From an uncultured Thermomicrobiaceae bacterium (GTDB lineage Bacteria > Chloroflexota > Chloroflexia > Thermomicrobiales > Thermomicrobiaceae): 37,362 nucleotides of DNA. Positions 16,584 to 25,553 of this stretch are shown here, piece by piece. Positions within the stretch are counted from its first letter, which is position 1. Every line of letters begins with the position of its first letter. The notes under the pieces are model-generated. The model saw only the letters and a program-made list of their open reading frames with translations. It searched no databases and was not told the DNA's origin. The stretch lies in the NCBI GenBank assembly GCA_938082375.1, contig CALKCJ010000025.1, positions 1 to 37,362 of the forward strand. Direction: 5' to 3'. Both the position numbers and the translations under genes were made by a program.

Positions 16584-19037
16584 ATGAAAGTACCGGTCAG
16601 GTGGCTCAAGGAGCTGGTTCCCACTGAGCTGAGCGCCCGCGAGATCGCCGAGCGGCTGACCCTGGCAGGACTGGAGGTCGAGGCCATTACCGAGATCGGC
16701 TCGACCTGGGACAACATCTATGTCGGCGTCGTCGAGCGCATCGAGCCGCACCCGAACGCCGATCGGCTGGTGCTCGCGACGGTGGACGCTGGCGCGCACC
16801 GGCTGACGGTGGTGACCGGCGCGCCCAACATCGCGCCAGGCCAGAAGGTGGCGCTCGCCCTGCCCGGCGCCACGCTCTACGATGGCCATAGCGTAGAGCC
16901 GAAGCTGATCACGCTCAAGCCCAGCACCATCCGCGGCGTCCGCTCCGAGGGCATGGTCTGCTCCGAGAAGGAACTGGGGCTCTCCGACGAGCACGAGGGG
17001 ATCATGGTGCTCCACGCCGACGCGCCGGTCGGGGTACCGCTACGGGAGTACCTCGGCGACCAGGTGCTGGAGCTGGAGATCACGCCGAACCTGGTGCACG
17101 CCTTCTCGGTCGTCGGGGTCGCGCGCGAGCTGGGCGCGCTGATCGGGCAGCGCGTGCGCTACCCGGAGCGCGCGCCGCTGTCGGTCGGCGGGCAGGAGGG
17201 CCTGGTGACGATCGAGGCGCCGGATCTCTGCTACCGGTTCGTCGGCGTGGTGATCGAGAGCGTGACCGTTGGCCCTTCACCCTGGTGGATGCAGCAGCGG
17301 CTGCAGGCCGCTGGCATGCGCCCGATCAACAACGTGGTAGACATCACGAACTACGTGATGCTGGAGTGGGGCCAGCCGCAGCACGCCTTCGACCGCGATC
17401 GGTTGCGCGAGGGGCGCATCGTCGTGCGCCGGGCGCGACCCGGCGAGACGCTGGAGACGCTCGATGGGGTGCGCCGCGAGCTGGATCCCGACACGCTGGT
17501 GATCGCCGACGCCGAGCGGCCGGTCGGCATCGCCGGGGTGATGGGTGGTCTGGAGAGTGAGATCACCGACGAGACGCGCACAGTGCTGCTCGAGACCGCG
17601 AACTTCGAGATGCGCAGCATCCGCCGCACGGCGCGGGCGCAGCGGCTGCGCACCGAGGCCTCGGCGCGTTTCGAGCGCGGCCTGGATCCCAACTTGGCCT
17701 GGGAGGGCGCTACCCGGGCCGTCGCCCTCTTCCGGCAGCTCATCCCCGGCTGTCACGTCACCGCGGTCATCGACATCTACCCGAACCCTCGGCTGCCTCG
17801 CCAGCTCTGCATGCCGCGGCGTGAGATCCCGCGCCTGCTCGGGGTCGACTTCTCCGACGAGGCGGTACTCGATGTCCTCGACCGGCTCGAGTTCCAGCCA
17901 GAGCTGCGCCAGGAAGACGGCCAGAAGCTGATCGTCGTGCAGGTGCCGACCTACCGGAGCGACGTCGCCATCGCAGCCGACCTGGTAGAGGAGGTGGCCC
18001 GGATCATCGGCTACCACGAGCTGCCGGAGATGCTGCCGCTCGGCCGCACGGTGCCGGTGGAGATCTCACCGGAACTCCGGTTAGTCCAGGCAGTCCAGGA
18101 CACGCTGGTCGCCGCCGGCCTGAGCGAGGTGATCACCTACCCGATGGTCGACGAGGCCGCGCTGCGCGCGCTGCTGCCCGGCGCTGCCACCTTTCCCGAC
18201 TCTTACGGGTTCTATCCGCGCCCGGAGCGCGAGCTGGTGCGCGCCCTCAACCCGATCCGCCCTGAGTGGGCCATCATGCGCCCATCACTGCTGCCGTCGC
18301 TGCTCCGCAACGCGGCAGAGAACCTGAAGTTCAACCGCGCGGTGGCGATCTTCGAGACCGGCAAGGTCTATCTCCCGCGCGGGCTGGACGAGCTACCTGA
18401 CGAGCGGCGCACGCTCGGCTGCCTGCTGGCCGGCGCTCGCCACCTGCGCGACCTCTACCACGAGGAGCGGCCGGTCGACTACTTCGACCTCAAGGGCGTG
18501 CTCGAGGCTCTGTTACCGCGGATCGGCATGCCCGACCCGCGCTTCCGGCCGCTCGCCCACCCCAGCCTGCACCCGGGCCGGGCTGCCGAGGTGCTGGTCA
18601 AGGGACAGCCGGTCGGCCTCCTCGGCGAGGTACATCCTGCAGTCGTCGAGGCGTTCGAGATCGATCCGGACATTCGCGTCGTCTTCGCCGAGATCGACCT
18701 GCAGCGGCTGCTGGAGCTCGGCCTGGAGCCGCCGCGGCTACGACCGATCTCGCGCTACCAGCCGATCGACCAGGATTTCGCGGTCGTGGTGGATGAGGCC
18801 ACGCCGGCCGCCGAGGTCGCCGACGCGATCATGGCCGGCGCCGGGGCCCTCGCCGTCTCCGTCCGGCTGTTCGATATCTACCGTGGGCCGGCCATCCCAG
18901 CGGGCAAGAAGAGCCTGGCCTTCCGCGTGACCTTCTCGGCGCCTGACCGCCCGCTCTCCGACGAGGAGCTGGCGCGCCTACGCGAGCGGATCGAGGGGCA
19001 CCTGCGGCGGCGGGTGAAGGGAGAGCTCCGCCGGTGA
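16584..19037 (+). CDS. pheT: Phenylalanyl-tRNA synthetase beta subunit
   Basis: The 817-residue beta subunit has the full bacterial domain set. It comprises the N-terminal MKVPVRWLKELVP and a tRNA-binding EMAP/OB-like domain (about 40-155, with VGVVERIEPHPNADRL), the B3/B4 editing region that clears Tyr-tRNA-Phe (about 210-390, including INNVVDITNYVMLEWGQPQHA), B5, the catalytic-like core (EVITYPMVDEAAL, NPIRPEWAIMRPSLLPSLL), and the C-terminal FDX-ACB anticodon-binding domain (about 720-817). It follows pheS by 89 bases and ends in a GTGA overlap with the next gene, so histidine-pathway genes continue on the same message. Confidence 0.97.
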   Translation: MKVPVRWLKELVPTELSAREIAERLTLAGLEVEAITEIGSTWDNIYVGVVERIEPHPNADRLVLATVDAGAHRLTVVTGAPNIAPGQKVALALPGATLYDGHSVEPKLITLKPSTIRGVRSEGMVCSEKELGLSDEHEGIMVLHADAPVGVPLREYLGDQVLELEITPNLVHAFSVVGVARELGALIGQRVRYPERAPLSVGGQEGLVTIEAPDLCYRFVGVVIESVTVGPSPWWMQQRLQAAGMRPINNVVDITNYVMLEWGQPQHAFDRDRLREGRIVVRRARPGETLETLDGVRRELDPDTLVIADAERPVGIAGVMGGLESEITDETRTVLLETANFEMRSIRRTARAQRLRTEASARFERGLDPNLAWEGATRAVALFRQLIPGCHVTAVIDIYPNPRLPRQLCMPRREIPRLLGVDFSDEAVLDVLDRLEFQPELRQEDGQKLIVVQVPTYRSDVAIAADLVEEVARIIGYHELPEMLPLGRTVPVEISPELRLVQAVQDTLVAAGLSEVITYPMVDEAALRALLPGAATFPDSYGFYPRPERELVRALNPIRPEWAIMRPSLLPSLLRNAAENLKFNRAVAIFETGKVYLPRGLDELPDERRTLGCLLAGARHLRDLYHEERPVDYFDLKGVLEALLPRIGMPDPRFRPLAHPSLHPGRAAEVLVKGQPVGLLGEVHPAVVEAFEIDPDIRVVFAEIDLQRLLELGLEPPRLRPISRYQPIDQDFAVVVDEATPAAEVADAIMAGAGALAVSVRLFDIYRGPAIPAGKKSLAFRVTFSAPDRPLSDEELARLRERIEGHLRRRVKGELRR

Positions 19038-20506
19038 CCGAGGTGCGCACCGTTTCATCCCAGCGGGAAACTGCCGCGCCGCTTGAGCGGCTGCGCGGCA
19101 TGCAGGACGTCGGCCCGGAAGCGTACCGCGCCCGGCGGCAGGTGCTCGACCGCCTGCTCGAGGTGCTGAGGCACCACGGCTACCGGCTCATCGAGACGCC
19201 GGTGCTTGAGCCGACCGAGCTGTTCCTGCGTAAGTCCGGGGCCGAACGCATCGCGCAGATGTACGCCGTCATGTACCGGAACCGCGAGATCGCGCTGCGC
19301 CCGGAGCACACTGCCTCCGTGCTTCGCTATTATGTCGAGTCTCTTCAGACCGAACCGTTGCCGCTGCGCCTCTCCTACGCCGGGCCGGTCTTCCGCTACG
19401 AGCGGCCGCAGGCTGGGCGCAGCCGGCAGTTCACCGAGGTCGGCTGTGAGCTGCTCGGCGCTCCCGGGCCGGCCGGCGATGCCGAAGTGATCCACCTGGC
19501 CGCTGAGGTGCTAGACGTGGTCGGGATCCGGCCGCGCATCGTGGTCGGCCACGTCGGCATCGTACTCGACTTCCTGAGCCGCCTTCCGCTGCGTCAGCGC
19601 GTGCGCGACTGGCTGCTCTGGAGCATGGAGCGCTTGCGCAAAGGCCAGGAGGTGGAGCTGGAGCCCGAGCTGGCCAGTCTCACTGGCAGCGAGCGGCTAG
19701 CCAACCTTTACCAGAAGCTGGGTGCGGCGCTGCGCGAGGTCTCCGGCACAGAGCTCGAGCGCTGGGTGCTGGCGATCCTGCAGGAGACCGGGGTGCAGGT
19801 AGCCGGCGGCTCACGCACCCCTGAGGAGATCGTGAGCGGTGTCCTGGCCAAGCTCACTCGCTCCCACGACACCGATGACCTCCGGCGGTCGTTCGCCTTC
19901 GTCCGCGACCTGGCCGCGATCCACGGCCCGCCGGACGAGGCGATCCCCGCGCTGCGGGCGCTCATCGAGCGGCACGGGCTGGATCCGTCGCCGATGACGC
20001 AACTAGAGAGCGTACTCGACCTGCTGGCCGCCTATGGCATCGAGCGCGACCGGATCGAGCTGAGCCCGGGGATGGCACGCGGGCTGCACTACTACACCGG
20101 CGTCCTCTTCGAGGTCTACGCCGCGGATCAGCCCTCGCTCCAACTCTGTGGCGGCGGGCGCTACGACGACCTGGCGCAAGTGTTCGGGGCGCGCGCGCCG
20201 CTGCCGGCCTGTGGCTTCTCCTGCGGACTAGAGCGGATCGCCGAGGCGGCGAGCCTGCCAGAACCGGCCGCGCCTGAAGTCACACTGGTCGCGCCGGCCG
20301 CACCGGAAGCGCTGGCGCGGGCGGCTGGGGTCGCCGAATCGCTGCGCGCGGCCGGCGAGGTCGTCGAGCTCGATGTCCGCAACCGCTCTGCTGGTGCCAA
20401 CCGGCGCTACGCCCGCCGTCGGGGCATCCACCGTCTCGTGCTGGTCTACCCGGACGGCCGGGTGCAGACCGAGACCATCAGTGGCAAGGGAAACGACCGT
20501 GAGTGA
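19034..20506 (+). CDS. hisZ: HisZ-like ATP phosphoribosyltransferase regulatory subunit (HisS paralogue)
   Basis: This class II synthetase-like protein of 490 residues is related to histidyl-tRNA synthetase. Motif 2 is visible as FRYERPQAGRSRQFTEVGCELLG, the histidine loop as ARGLHYYTGVLFEVY, and motif 3 as GGGRYDDLAQVFG with ACGFSCGLERI. GGRYDDL, the GHVGIV segment and position next to hisG favour HisZ, the regulatory partner of HisG. The retained Arg in RGLHYY, and a C-terminal anticodon-domain-like segment (about 415-485), are HisS-like. It is longer than typical HisZ (about 380-420 residues). It overlaps pheT and hisG. A tRNA-charging function cannot be excluded. The adjacent hisG is a long-form enzyme that would not normally need HisZ. 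Confidence 0.65.
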   Translation: MTEVRTVSSQRETAAPLERLRGMQDVGPEAYRARRQVLDRLLEVLRHHGYRLIETPVLEPTELFLRKSGAERIAQMYAVMYRNREIALRPEHTASVLRYYVESLQTEPLPLRLSYAGPVFRYERPQAGRSRQFTEVGCELLGAPGPAGDAEVIHLAAEVLDVVGIRPRIVVGHVGIVLDFLSRLPLRQRVRDWLLWSMERLRKGQEVELEPELASLTGSERLANLYQKLGAALREVSGTELERWVLAILQETGVQVAGGSRTPEEIVSGVLAKLTRSHDTDDLRRSFAFVRDLAAIHGPPDEAIPALRALIERHGLDPSPMTQLESVLDLLAAYGIERDRIELSPGMARGLHYYTGVLFEVYAADQPSLQLCGGGRYDDLAQVFGARAPLPACGFSCGLERIAEAASLPEPAAPEVTLVAPAAPEALARAAGVAESLRAAGEVVELDVRNRSAGANRRYARRRGIHRLVLVYPDGRVQTETISGKGNDRE

Positions 20507-21518
20507 GCCGTTGCGCCTCGCGATCTCGTCGAAGGGCTCCTACGAGGAAGCGACGATCCGCTTCCTCGAGTCAGCCGGTCTCGCTGTCTGGCGGCCCAAC
20601 CCGCGCCAGTACGTCGGCAGGATCAGCGGGCTATCGGACGTCGAGGTGCTGTTCCAGCGCACGGCTGACATCGTCCACAAGGTGGCCGACGGCAGCGCTG
20701 ACCTCGGCATCACCGGCTACGACCTGGTGGCCGAGCATGTGAGCGACGACCCGAACGTGATCGTCGTGATCGACGACCTGGGGTTTCGGCGCTGCGAGCT
20801 GGTGCTGGCCGTGCCCGAAGGCTGGCTGGATATCACCACGATTGCCGACCTGGCTGATCTCTCGATCGACTTCAAGCGCTCCGGCCGCTCGCTCCGCGTC
20901 GCCACCAAGTTCCCCAACCTGACACGCGACTTCCTGTACCGCCACGGAGTCAACTACTTCACCCTGGTCGACTCGCACGGCGCACTCGAGGTCGCGCCAG
21001 CGCTCGGGCACGCCGATATCATTGCCGACCTGACCGAGACCGGCGTGACATTGCGCGAGAACCGGCTGCGCGTCCTCGAGGGCGGGCTCATCCTGCGCGC
21101 CCAGGCCTGCCTGATCGCCTCGCGCCGGGGGCTGTGCGTTGCGCCGGACAAGCTGGAGCGCGCCCGAGCCATCGTCGAACTGGTCGAAGCCCGGCTGCGC
21201 ACCCGGCGCTACCGGGTGGTCACCGCCAACGTCCGGGGAGCCAGCGAGGAAGACGTCGCCCGCCACGTGACCGCGCAGGTCGCCACCGCTGGCGAGCGGG
21301 GGCCGACCATTGCCCGCGTCTACCCGAAGGCCGGCGACTCCAACGGTGGCTGGTACGAGGTCACCGTCATCGTACCTAGTGACCTGCTCCTGGCGGCGGT
21401 CGACCACCTGCGCCGAGCGGGCAGCAGCGGTATCACTGTCTCCTCGCCGGACTACGTGTTCGATAGCTGTTCAGAGGCGTTCGTGCGCCTGTGCGCTGCG
21501 CTCCAGGAGGAAGCATGA
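20499..21518 (+). CDS. hisG: ATP phosphoribosyltransferase, long form
   Basis: This enzyme makes the first committed step of histidine synthesis, ATP plus PRPP to phosphoribosyl-ATP. The catalytic domain (about 1-235) has the opening LRLAISSKGSYEEATIRFLE and the PRPP-site signature GHADIIADLTETGVTLREN. A C-terminal ACT-like regulatory domain (about 240-325, RRYRVVTANVRGASEEDVARHV onward) makes it a long-form HisG, the class feedback-inhibited by histidine through its own domain. At 339 residues it is longer than the usual 285-300. The GTG at 20499 overlaps the end of the HisZ-like gene by 8 bases. hisD follows with an ATGA overlap. Confidence 0.93.
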   Translation: MSEPLRLAISSKGSYEEATIRFLESAGLAVWRPNPRQYVGRISGLSDVEVLFQRTADIVHKVADGSADLGITGYDLVAEHVSDDPNVIVVIDDLGFRRCELVLAVPEGWLDITTIADLADLSIDFKRSGRSLRVATKFPNLTRDFLYRHGVNYFTLVDSHGALEVAPALGHADIIADLTETGVTLRENRLRVLEGGLILRAQACLIASRRGLCVAPDKLERARAIVELVEARLRTRRYRVVTANVRGASEEDVARHVTAQVATAGERGPTIARVYPKAGDSNGGWYEVTVIVPSDLLLAAVDHLRRAGSSGITVSSPDYVFDSCSEAFVRLCAALQEEA

Positions 21519-22870
21519 GCCAGGGGACACCCGTCCGCGTCTTCGACGACCTCGAGCAGGCGCGGGCCTTCCTGCTGCGCAGCCGGCGGCTCGAGCAGGT
21601 GGAGCTACCGCTGGCGGTGCGGCAGAAGGTGCGTGAGGTCTTCGGTGCCGACCTCACAGCGATGGAGGTCGTCCAGCGCATCGTCGACGACGTCCGGAGA
21701 GACGGCGACGCCGCGCTCCGCCGCTACAGCAAGACGATCGACGGCCTCGAGCTCGCCCGCTTCGCCGTCACAGAGGAGGAGTTCGCCCAGGCTCGGGCAC
21801 AGGTGCCGGAGGAGGTAAGGCAGGCGCTGGCGCTGACCCGCGACCGCATCGAGTCGTTCCACCGGCGCCAGCTTCGCCAGTCGTGGCTCCACTTCGAGCC
21901 GGCAGGTGGCTTCGGGCAGCTCGTCCGGCCACTAGAGCGGGTTGGCGTCTATGCCCCGGCCGGGCGCGCCCCGTACCCGTCGTCCCTCCTGATGTCGGCC
22001 GTCCCGGCGCGGGTGGCCGGCGTCGCGGAGATCGTCGCCTGCGCTCCACCTTCGCCGGACGGCAGCGTCTCGCCGGTGATCCTGGTCGCCGCCGAGCTGG
22101 CGGGAATCGATCAGGTGTTCAAAGTCGGCGGTGCCCAAGCGATCGCGGCCATGGCTTACGGCACCGAGAGCATCCCGCGCGTGGACAAGATCGTCGGCCC
22201 CGGCAACATCTTTGTCGTGCTGGCCAAGCGCCTGGTCTACGGCGATGTGGACATCGACCAGTTGCCCGGCCCTACCGAGACGCTGCTCATCGCCGACGCC
22301 AGCGCCGACCCTGCGCTCTGCGCCGCCGACATGCTGGCGCAGGCCGAGCACGACCCGCTGGCCAGCGCCGTCCTGCTGACCACCGACGCGAGGCTCGCCC
22401 GCGAGGTGGTCGCCCAGCTCGAGCGCCAGCTCGCCCGCCTCGAGCGGGCGAGCATCGCGGCCGAATCGCTAGCGACCAACGGCGCCATCGCCGTCGTGCC
22501 TGATCTGGACACTGCCTTCGAGCTCGCCAACGCCTACGCGCCCGAGCACCTCTGCCTGCTGATCGAGGATCCATGGGCTTCCCTCGACCGCGTGCAGCAC
22601 GCCGGTGGGGTCTTCGTCGGTGAGAGCTCGCCCGAAGTGATCGGCGACTACACGGCCGGCCCCAGCCACGTGATGCCGACCGGCCAGACGGCCCGCTTCT
22701 CCTCGCCCATCAACGTGGACACGTTCGTGAAGGTCATCAGCGTGGTGGCCGTGAATCCACAGGGGCTGGAGGCGCTCGGGCCGCCGGCCGCGACGCTGGC
22801 GCGCGCCGAGGGCCTCACCGCGCACGCGGCCGCCATCGAGCAGCGGCTGGAACGCCGCCGGCCGGCGTAG
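21515..22870 (+). CDS. hisD: Histidinol dehydrogenase
   Basis: The 451-residue Zn/NAD-dependent enzyme of the last two steps of histidine synthesis oxidises histidinol to histidine. Family signatures are VYAPAGRAPYPSSLLM, FKVGGAQAIAAMAYGTE, KIVGPGNIFV, IDQLPGPTETLLIAD (usually GPSE), LAQAEHDPLA, and NAYAPEHLCL with the catalytic Glu-His pair. The ATG at 21515 has GGAGGAAGC immediately upstream and overlaps the hisG stop. It is the last gene of the pheST-his run. Other his genes (hisB, C, A, F, H, I) are not in the window. Confidence 0.97.
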   Translation: MSQGTPVRVFDDLEQARAFLLRSRRLEQVELPLAVRQKVREVFGADLTAMEVVQRIVDDVRRDGDAALRRYSKTIDGLELARFAVTEEEFAQARAQVPEEVRQALALTRDRIESFHRRQLRQSWLHFEPAGGFGQLVRPLERVGVYAPAGRAPYPSSLLMSAVPARVAGVAEIVACAPPSPDGSVSPVILVAAELAGIDQVFKVGGAQAIAAMAYGTESIPRVDKIVGPGNIFVVLAKRLVYGDVDIDQLPGPTETLLIADASADPALCAADMLAQAEHDPLASAVLLTTDARLAREVVAQLERQLARLERASIAAESLATNGAIAVVPDLDTAFELANAYAPEHLCLLIEDPWASLDRVQHAGGVFVGESSPEVIGDYTAGPSHVMPTGQTARFSSPINVDTFVKVISVVAVNPQGLEALGPPAATLARAEGLTAHAAAIEQRLERRRPA

Positions 22871-23035
22871 GCCCGTCTCGCGCAGACAGAGGCCCGGATC
22901 CTGGTACCCGCCGTTCTTCACGATCATGAAGCAGATGGCCCTCTGGGGTATTCACGAAAGGCAAACGTGAACGCCCATACGCTGATCAGCTGCAGGAGCG
23001 CGCACCGGGAGCGAGGTCGCCGCTGCCAGGCGAGG
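22871..23035. other. Convergent intergenic region between hisD and ruvA
   Basis: The two genes end facing each other. A TTCACG/CGTGAA hairpin (about 22951-22971) and a longer imperfect pairing of CAGAGGCC (about 22887-22894) with GGCCCTCTG (about 22938-22946) are candidate transcript-end structures. Neither has a T-run, so no canonical terminator is called. Confidence 0.35.
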
Positions 23036-23620
23036 CTATCCGGTGCGGGCCAGCAGGCGCAGCGCGGCCAGCACCCGCTCCTCAAGCGTCGGAGCCTCAG
23101 CCAGGTTCACCCGTGCTGCGGCCTCGCGGGCCTCGGCCGCGGTGTAGCCGAGGGCCATCAGCGCCTCGATCACCTCGCGATCCGGGGTGACCCCGGCCCG
23201 CTCGCCGACCGGCGCCAGCGCCGGCAGCTTGCCACGCAGCTCCAGCACGATACGGCTAGCGGTTTTCCGCCCGATGCCTGGCGCCCGGCTGAGCCGCTCC
23301 ACGTCTTCGGCCGCGATCATCTGCCCCAGCTCGTCCGGCCGCGCGATCGAGAGCAGCGCGAGCGCGGCTCTCGGCCCCACGCCGCTCACCCCGATCAGCA
23401 GTTCGAAGAGCTCGAGCTCGGCGGCCGAAGCGAAGCCGTAGAGCGCTAGCTCGTCCTCCCGTACCCGCAGGTGCGTGACGAGCTCGACCTCTTCCCCCGG
23501 CTGGCCGAGGTCAGCCAGCGTGGTCTGCGAGGTGTAGACACGCAGGGTCAAGCCGTGCAGGTCGACGAGCACCGCGCCCGGCTGCTTGGCGACCAGCCGG
23601 CCCCGTATCCCCCGGATCAC
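23036..23620 (-). CDS. ruvA: Holliday junction branch migration protein RuvA
   Basis: The 194-residue RuvA protein binds four-way DNA junctions and loads the RuvB helicase during recombination and repair. The OB-fold N-terminus begins IRGIRGRLVAK. The helix-hairpin-helix region reads GVSGVGPRAALALL and APGIGRKTASRIVLELRGKL. The C-terminal RuvB-binding three-helix domain is ALMALGYTAAEAREAAARV onward. The GTG at 23620 is preceded by GGAGGCAGC and overlaps the upstream amidohydrolase stop (GTGA). No ruvB or ruvC is in view; ruvA here is the last gene of an operon headed by a phosphatase. Confidence 0.95.
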   Translation of the reverse strand: MIRGIRGRLVAKQPGAVLVDLHGLTLRVYTSQTTLADLGQPGEEVELVTHLRVREDELALYGFASAAELELFELLIGVSGVGPRAALALLSIARPDELGQMIAAEDVERLSRAPGIGRKTASRIVLELRGKLPALAPVGERAGVTPDREVIEALMALGYTAAEAREAAARVNLAEAPTLEERVLAALRLLARTG

Positions 23621-24486
23621 GATGCTGCCTCCCTCCGAACCGGCAAGTCGAACACGCGCGCGGCATTCTCGCCGAGCACGAAGGCCAGCTCCTGTTCGGT
23701 CAACCCCACTCGCCGCACCCGCTCGAGAAACGGCTTCTGCCGGAGTACCGGGTAGTCGGTCGCCATCAGCACCCGGTGTGCCCCGGCGATATCGATCACG
23801 GCCCTGAAGACCTGGAACCGGTAGAGGTAGGTGCTGGCGGCCGAGTCGTAGACCACGTTTTGGGCTGTCCTGGCGACCTCCGGCATCAGCTCGTAGAAAG
23901 GCAGACCGCCGCCCCAATGGGCCGCCACCACCACCTGATCGGGGAACGCTTCCAGGAAGCGGATGAAGCGCTGGGGCCAAGCAGAGCCTTTGCCTGGATA
24001 CAGGTGACCCAGCGGCTCACTCACATGGACGAGCAGCGGCTTCGCGTACGCCTGGCAGGCCTCTACCAGCGGCGCCAGCACTTGGGGCTCGGCGAAGTCG
24101 AACCCCTGAGCGTCGGCGTTCAGCTCCCCGATACCGGACGCCCCTTTTTGGAAGCAGCGCTCCGCCTCGGCCGGCGCGCCCGGGTCGCCGGGCACGACGA
24201 TAGCGAGCCAGGCGATGCGCTCCGGATATTCCCGACAGGCGGCAGCCAGGTAGTCGTTGTGCTCCCGACACAGTCCGGGGTCGCTCCAGGGAAAGCCACA
24301 GGCGACCGATACATCGATCGCGGCACTCTCCATCGACGTGAGGAGATCCTCGGCGGTAGCTAGGAGCGCGCGCGGGCTGGCATAGAGCTCGCCGAACCAG
24401 CGGTCGCGCTGGCAGAACTCCTCGCGCTGGTGAACGACCTCCGGCGGGAAGATGTGGGTATGGGCGTCCACGATCACCGGGATCAC
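23617..24486 (-). CDS. Amidohydrolase-family (TIM-barrel metal) hydrolase
   Basis: The 289-residue protein belongs to the amidohydrolase-2 superfamily, whose members include decarboxylases such as ACMSD and lactonase-type hydrolases. Metal-site motifs are DAHTHIFP (HxH near the N-terminus), the Glu in GIGELN, LLVHVSEP, VVAAHWGGG and the Asp in MATDYPVL, spaced as in the family. It ends with the GENAARVF motif. The GTG start at 24486 overlaps the PP2C stop, and its own stop overlaps ruvA, so all three are co-translated. The substrate cannot be inferred; the company of a phosphatase and ruvA gives no pathway. Confidence 0.83.
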   Translation of the reverse strand: MIPVIVDAHTHIFPPEVVHQREEFCQRDRWFGELYASPRALLATAEDLLTSMESAAIDVSVACGFPWSDPGLCREHNDYLAAACREYPERIAWLAIVVPGDPGAPAEAERCFQKGASGIGELNADAQGFDFAEPQVLAPLVEACQAYAKPLLVHVSEPLGHLYPGKGSAWPQRFIRFLEAFPDQVVVAAHWGGGLPFYELMPEVARTAQNVVYDSAASTYLYRFQVFRAVIDIAGAHRVLMATDYPVLRQKPFLERVRRVGLTEQELAFVLGENAARVFDLPVRREAAS

Positions 24487-25385
24487 CCGCCGTAGCCAAG
24501 TGCCAGAATCACTGCCACGATAGCGATGAAGACCAGCAGGCCGAGCAGCACCAGCGCCACCATCAGCCGGTTCGGCCCCCCGGCCTCGACCGGTGCCGGT
24601 TCCTCCTCAGCGACCGGCTTCACCCAGGCGACGACGGCGGTGGCGTTGTCGTTCGTCTGGTGCGCGATCGCCAGCTCGACCAGCCGGCGAGCCGCCTCCT
24701 CCGGCGAGTGTGCCAGTACAGTCGTGGCGATCTCGGCCGCGCTCACGAAGTCGTGGACGCCGTCAGTCGTCAACACCAGACGGTCGTCACTCAGGAGCCG
24801 GAGCTCGAAGATATCCACGTCGACCCGATGCCGGTGCCCCAGTGCCCGGGTGATCACATTGCGGTACTGGCTCTCGCGAGCCTCCTCCTCGGACATCACT
24901 CCGGCGGCCACCTGCTCGGCGACTAGCGAGTGGTCGCGCGTGATCTGGGTCGCTCGCTTGGCGCGGATCAGGTAGGCACGGCTATCGCCGACGTTCGCGA
25001 CTGTCAGGTCGTACTCGCGGATGACGGCGGCGACGAGCGTGGTACCCATGAGGTGGTCTTCGCCCAGCGGCTGCCACTCGCTGTAGATACGCTCGTTGGC
25101 CTGGCGGATGGCCGTGCGCAGGCGCTGGGGGATCTCGGTCGGCTCCAGCGGGCTACTGTAGAAGACATCGCGCAGCGTCTCGATCGCGAGCTGCGCTGCC
25201 ACCTCGCCGCGCTGGTAGCCTCCCATCCCGTCGGCGACCGCCAGCAGCACGCCGTGGCTGCGCGCCAGCTCGCTCTGCGGATCGGTCAGGAGGACTGCAT
25301 CCTCGTTCTGCTCGCGGACAGGCCCCGGGTCGGTGGCAGCTCCGACCACCAGCACTGTCTCGCGCACGCGCTGTCGAACCGACAA
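24483..25385 (-). CDS. PP2C-family serine/threonine phosphatase with C-terminal membrane anchor
   Basis: The product of 300 residues is a metal-dependent protein phosphatase of the PPM/PP2C class. Metal-ligand motifs are DPGPVREQNEDAVLL, VADGMGGYQRGE, MGTTLVAAV, VANVGDSRAYLI, TTDGVHDFV and TNDNATAVVAW. Unlike soluble PrpC, it ends in a single hydrophobic helix (LMVALVLLGLLVFIAIVAVI) after a Pro/Glu linker, so the catalytic domain faces the cytoplasm from the membrane, similar in layout to PstP. The TTG at 25385 is chosen because GGAGGAGCGAGGGA precedes it; the frame upstream to 25541 covers the promoter region. It probably reverses Ser/Thr kinase signalling that the FHA proteins at 33.6-34.8 kb read. 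Confidence 0.92.
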   Translation of the reverse strand: MSVRQRVRETVLVVGAATDPGPVREQNEDAVLLTDPQSELARSHGVLLAVADGMGGYQRGEVAAQLAIETLRDVFYSSPLEPTEIPQRLRTAIRQANERIYSEWQPLGEDHLMGTTLVAAVIREYDLTVANVGDSRAYLIRAKRATQITRDHSLVAEQVAAGVMSEEEARESQYRNVITRALGHRHRVDVDIFELRLLSDDRLVLTTDGVHDFVSAAEIATTVLAHSPEEAARRLVELAIAHQTNDNATAVVAWVKPVAEEEPAPVEAGGPNRLMVALVLLGLLVFIAIVAVILALGYGG

Positions 25386-25433
25386 TCCCTCGCTCCTCCG
25401 GCCCCCACACGACCCCTCGCGACTCGTATGAGT

Positions 25434-25462
25434 AGTATGGAGCGTGAGGCGCAGAGCGACAA
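25434..25462 (-). promoter_or_regulatory. Probable promoter of the PP2C operon
   Basis: On the minus strand, TTGTCG (25462-25457) and CATACT (25439-25434) are spaced by 17 bp, about 50 bases ahead of the PP2C start. Confidence 0.4.
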
Positions 25463-25508
25463 CCGAGCCCCTGGGCGCCAGCCGATACTCGCCGCTAGCG
25501 AGCGGCCG

Positions 25509-25525
25509 TATAATGCCGGTACAAT
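25509..25525 (+). promoter_or_regulatory. Probable -10 elements of the lipoprotein-MFS operon
   Basis: A perfect TATAAT (25509-25514) and a second TACAAT (25520-25525) lie just before the lipoprotein gene. No good -35 is seen. Confidence 0.4.
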
Positions 25526-25553
25526 CGGCCGGCCGATGCAAGGATCACGCTCG

